A DNA stretch of 59,382 nt from Actinomycetes bacterium. GTDB lineage: Bacteria > Actinomycetota > Acidimicrobiia > Acidimicrobiales > JAMCPL01. The DNA lies in the NCBI GenBank assembly GCA_021816935.1, contig JAKAWR010000012.1:1-59382 (forward strand). Direction: 5' to 3'. Position numbers and translations under genes: made by a program. This document shows, piece by piece, positions 57,644-59,382 of this stretch. The notes below the pieces were generated by a model. The model did not search any database, had not been told where the DNA came from, and saw only the letters and a program-made list of their open reading frames with translations. Every line of letters starts with the position of its first letter. Position 1 is the stretch's first letter.

Positions 57644-58093
57644 TCACGGGCTGCCGCCGACCACGACGACGTGATCTACCACAGCGAGCCCGTACCGGCT
57701 GCACGCCGTAGCGATGGCATGGAAGGTGCGATCCTCCGGTTCCGTGGCGCTGGGAGCGCCCCAGCAGCGATAGCGGACGAGGACGACGCCGGTCGCCCGG
57801 CACGCCTGGGATGCGAGGAGGATCGGACGTGCCGAGAGCCGAGCTGCCTGCACCCAACCGACAGCGACGATGGCCGTGCCGACGAGTCGGTGCCGGTCGT
57901 CCAGGTAGAGCGCCAGCGTGATGTCCTCACGGTGATGGCGGAGAAGATCGCAAGCGAGCTGCGCAGCCGCCGCAGGCCCGTCAATCCTTCGGGGAAGGTT
58001 GAGCTGCGCTTCGGGCACAGCGTCCGGGTGGCGGACGCCCCGTCGTGAGCGGCGGGTGAACGTCCTGATGAGGTTGAAGGTTGTCGGGACCAT
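57644..58093 (-). CDS. RadC/JAB-like protein without metal motif
   Basis: About 149 residues from ATG 58093, chosen because GGAGGG lies 7 bases upstream. Segments LALYLDDRHRLVGTAIVAVG, QACRATGVVLVRYRCWGAPS and YGLAVVDHVVVVGG follow the RadC/JAB fold in order. Where metal-dependent members carry His-x-His-Pro-Ser-Gly, this protein reads RYRCWGAPSATEPEDR, so the metal site looks absent. RadC-like genes are frequent in mobile elements and defence islands; the role is unclear. Confidence 0.65.
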   Translation of the reverse strand: MVPTTFNLIRTFTRRSRRGVRHPDAVPEAQLNLPRRIDGPAAAAQLACDLLRHHREDITLALYLDDRHRLVGTAIVAVGWVQAARLSARPILLASQACRATGVVLVRYRCWGAPSATEPEDRTFHAIATACSRYGLAVVDHVVVVGGSP

Positions 58094-58529
58094 CGTGGTG
58101 CCCTCCAGTAAGAGTGGATTCATGGAGGTGACCAACCGCCCCGTCCATGGCGGAGTGCCCGAGGGGAGACTCGTCCCCCGAGCACGTCTTGAGGCTGGAG
58201 CCCTCTCGGACGGGGTGGTACACGGGATACGAGTGGAGCTGCACGAAGCTGTCAGGGTGCCAGTGATCCCCGGCCCGGACACCACCGAATCGCTGCCTGC
58301 ACGCCATCCCATGAACGCCCCGAAGGCAGGTTTCTGGGGCTCGAAAAAATGCCCCGCAGATGAACCCGAAGGTCACGGCCATCCCAAAAAAATCTTCAAA
58401 ACTGCGGAGATCATGTAAGACGCCCGGCAGCAGCTCGGAGGCCGTGCGAGCTACATATGTCCAGTTCAGAGGCCGAATCTGGCATACACCGGCCTACCAG
58501 AAAACACAGGCCAGATCAGGGGTTGTGGT
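58094..58529. other. Region between the RadC-like gene and attR
   Basis: About 435 bp with no supported gene. It presumably contains the promoter of the RadC-like gene and integrase arm sites next to the right attachment core. Confidence 0.4.
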
Positions 58530-58571
58530 CTCATAACCCGAAGGTCGCTGGTTCAAATCCAGCCCCCGCCA
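58530..58571 (+). other. attR: displaced 3' half of tRNA-fMet
   Basis: CTCATAACCCGAAGGTCG (58530-58547) matches attL exactly. The tRNA fragment continues through a T-arm GCTGG-TTCAAAT-CCAGC and acceptor strand CCCCGCC to A58571, with CTAG instead of CCA afterward. It is the likely original chromosomal 3' half. Confidence 0.85.
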
Positions 58572-58590
58572 CTAGTTCCCGTGGTTTGTC

Positions 58591-59382
58591 GGCTCTTCGG
58601 ATCCTAGCGGGGTCGCGCCAGTCATCGGACGACGATCGACCCGAGAACCCGCCAGTTGGGTTTGCCTGCGTAGAGCAGAGCGCGGACGCGGTAGTTGCGG
58701 AAGTTCCGGAACCCGAAGCCGATGCGCTTGATCAGGTTGTCGAGGGACTCGGTTGGGCCGTTGGTGACGCGGGCCAGGTGGTGGTTGCAGATCCTGTCGA
58801 ACCAGTTCCTGATGGTCCGACCAAGCCGCTGGGTCTCTGGTGGCATCGCCTTTCTCAGGCAGTGGTCCATGAGCTCCTCGAGCGTCTGGCGAGCCTCGGC
58901 GGGGTTAGCGGTTCGGTAGAAGTCGCGGACGCGCTCTTTGACCCGGTGGGCCAAGGCGACTTCGGCGCTGCGGTCGCCCAGCTCCAGCAGGGACCGCAGC
59001 CGGATGGCCGCCTCCTCACTCAAGCGCTCCTCACCGCGCAGTAGCAGCCGCCGGGAGCGGTAGAGGGGGTCGTCACGACGGCCGCGGTGGCCCAACTGCT
59101 CGGTCTGGATGCGGCGGCGCACGTCGTCGAGACTCTGGTTGGCCCAACGCACCACGTGGAAGGGGTCGATCACATGGGCGACGGCCGGCAGCACCACGGT
59201 GTAGACGGCGGCGTAGGCGGAACTCATGTCGAGAGCGCCGTAGCGGATGCGCTGCTTCCAGGCAGCGGGCTGGGAGTCCATCCACCGAGCGACATCGGTG
59301 AAGTTCCGGCTGGGCAGGATCTCGATGATCTGGTGATTCGCCACGTCAGCGACGGTGGTGGCGTAGGTGCGCTGGGACCGGG
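58591..59382 (-). mobile_element. ISL3-family insertion sequence, partial
   Basis: The terminal inverted repeat GGCTCTTCGGATCCTAGCGG begins at 58591 and matches ISL3 ends. The transposase lies just inside. The other end is outside the window. The insertion is about 20 bp to the right of the tRNA fragment. Confidence 0.85.
58622..59382 (-). CDS. ISL3-family transposase, C-terminal part
   Basis: The frame is open to the window end, so the N-terminal zinc-binding/HTH region is missing from view. The visible 250 residues match DDE_Tnp_ISL3: ALDMSSAYAAVYTVVLPAVA with an acidic residue, HVIDPFHVVRWANQSLDDVR, and KRIGFGFRNFRNYRVRALLY at the C-terminus. A typical enzyme has about 400-440 residues. 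The stop is 31 bp inside the right terminal repeat. Confidence 0.92.
   Translation of the reverse strand, partial: RSQRTYATTVADVANHQIIEILPSRNFTDVARWMDSQPAAWKQRIRYGALDMSSAYAAVYTVVLPAVAHVIDPFHVVRWANQSLDDVRRRIQTEQLGHRGRRDDPLYRSRRLLLRGEERLSEEAAIRLRSLLELGDRSAEVALAHRVKERVRDFYRTANPAEARQTLEELMDHCLRKAMPPETQRLGRTIRNWFDRICNHHLARVTNGPTESLDNLIKRIGFGFRNFRNYRVRALLYAGKPNWRVLGSIVVR

Overview
The window is GC-rich bacterial DNA that reads as an actinobacterial chromosome. Two WhiB proteins, an Sdh1-type succinate dehydrogenase cluster, a UPF0182 membrane protein, a DUF2342 zincin-like protein and a DivIVA-domain protein all point there. An acidophilic or Acidimicrobiia-like lineage is my inference; no rRNA is present to settle it. 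Many chromosomal proteins carry Gly/Ala/Pro/Ser-rich insertions in loops, several built from tandem DNA repeats whose unit length is a multiple of three.

Chromosomal part (1-38,000). The left edge holds the 3' part of mnmA and the overlapping ligA. Next come a two-gene HTH plus nucleotidyltransferase (toxin-antitoxin-like) module, an orphan IS200/IS605-type end, a fused nicotinate phosphoribosyltransferase-nicotinamidase gene, malate dehydrogenase, a SIS-domain protein, and groES-groEL behind a consensus promoter with a CIRCE operator. A CoA-pyrophosphatase-like NUDIX protein, a zinc alcohol dehydrogenase, a PPOX-fold flavoprotein and glycerate kinase follow. The sdhCAB operon with an SCP2-like gene, two whiB genes, glutamate formimidoyltransferase, a degenerate DUF2342 protein, a protease-dead HtrA-like PDZ protein, an MreB-like protein, a Lon-like PDZ protease, a DivIVA-MuF fusion protein and UPF0182 complete this part. 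Two nearly identical copies of a 165-bp MITE lie at 8949 and 14799.

Integrated element (about 38,007-58,547, 20.5 kb). A tyrosine integrase sits next to an initiator tRNA gene, and a second tRNA-fMet 3' half lies at 58,530. The two halves share an 18-bp core but have different, internally compensated T-stems, and only the left one encodes CCA. The element therefore appears to have replaced the 3' half of the host tRNA. It carries an Xis-like protein, ParA with a small DNA-binding partner, two arrays of phased 8-bp TCG repeats, a Rep-like protein followed by iterons, a replication-relaxation HTH protein, a TraD/FtsK-like coupling ATPase and an M48 membrane protease. Secreted products include two lipoproteins and a B-lectin protein. 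A frameshifted resolvase and an ArdC-like antirestriction protein lie before the defence cargo: a TIR-transmembrane protein, a XamI-type restriction endonuclease with its N6-adenine methylase, a PUA/EVE-like protein and a RadC/JAB-like protein. No classical relaxase was recognised. An ISL3-family element, cut by the window end, lies just outside the right attachment site.

The likeliest undescribed biology is the TIR-TM/R-M/EVE-like cluster on this element, the DivIVA-MuF fusion, and the phased TCG repeats shared by the par and rep promoters.
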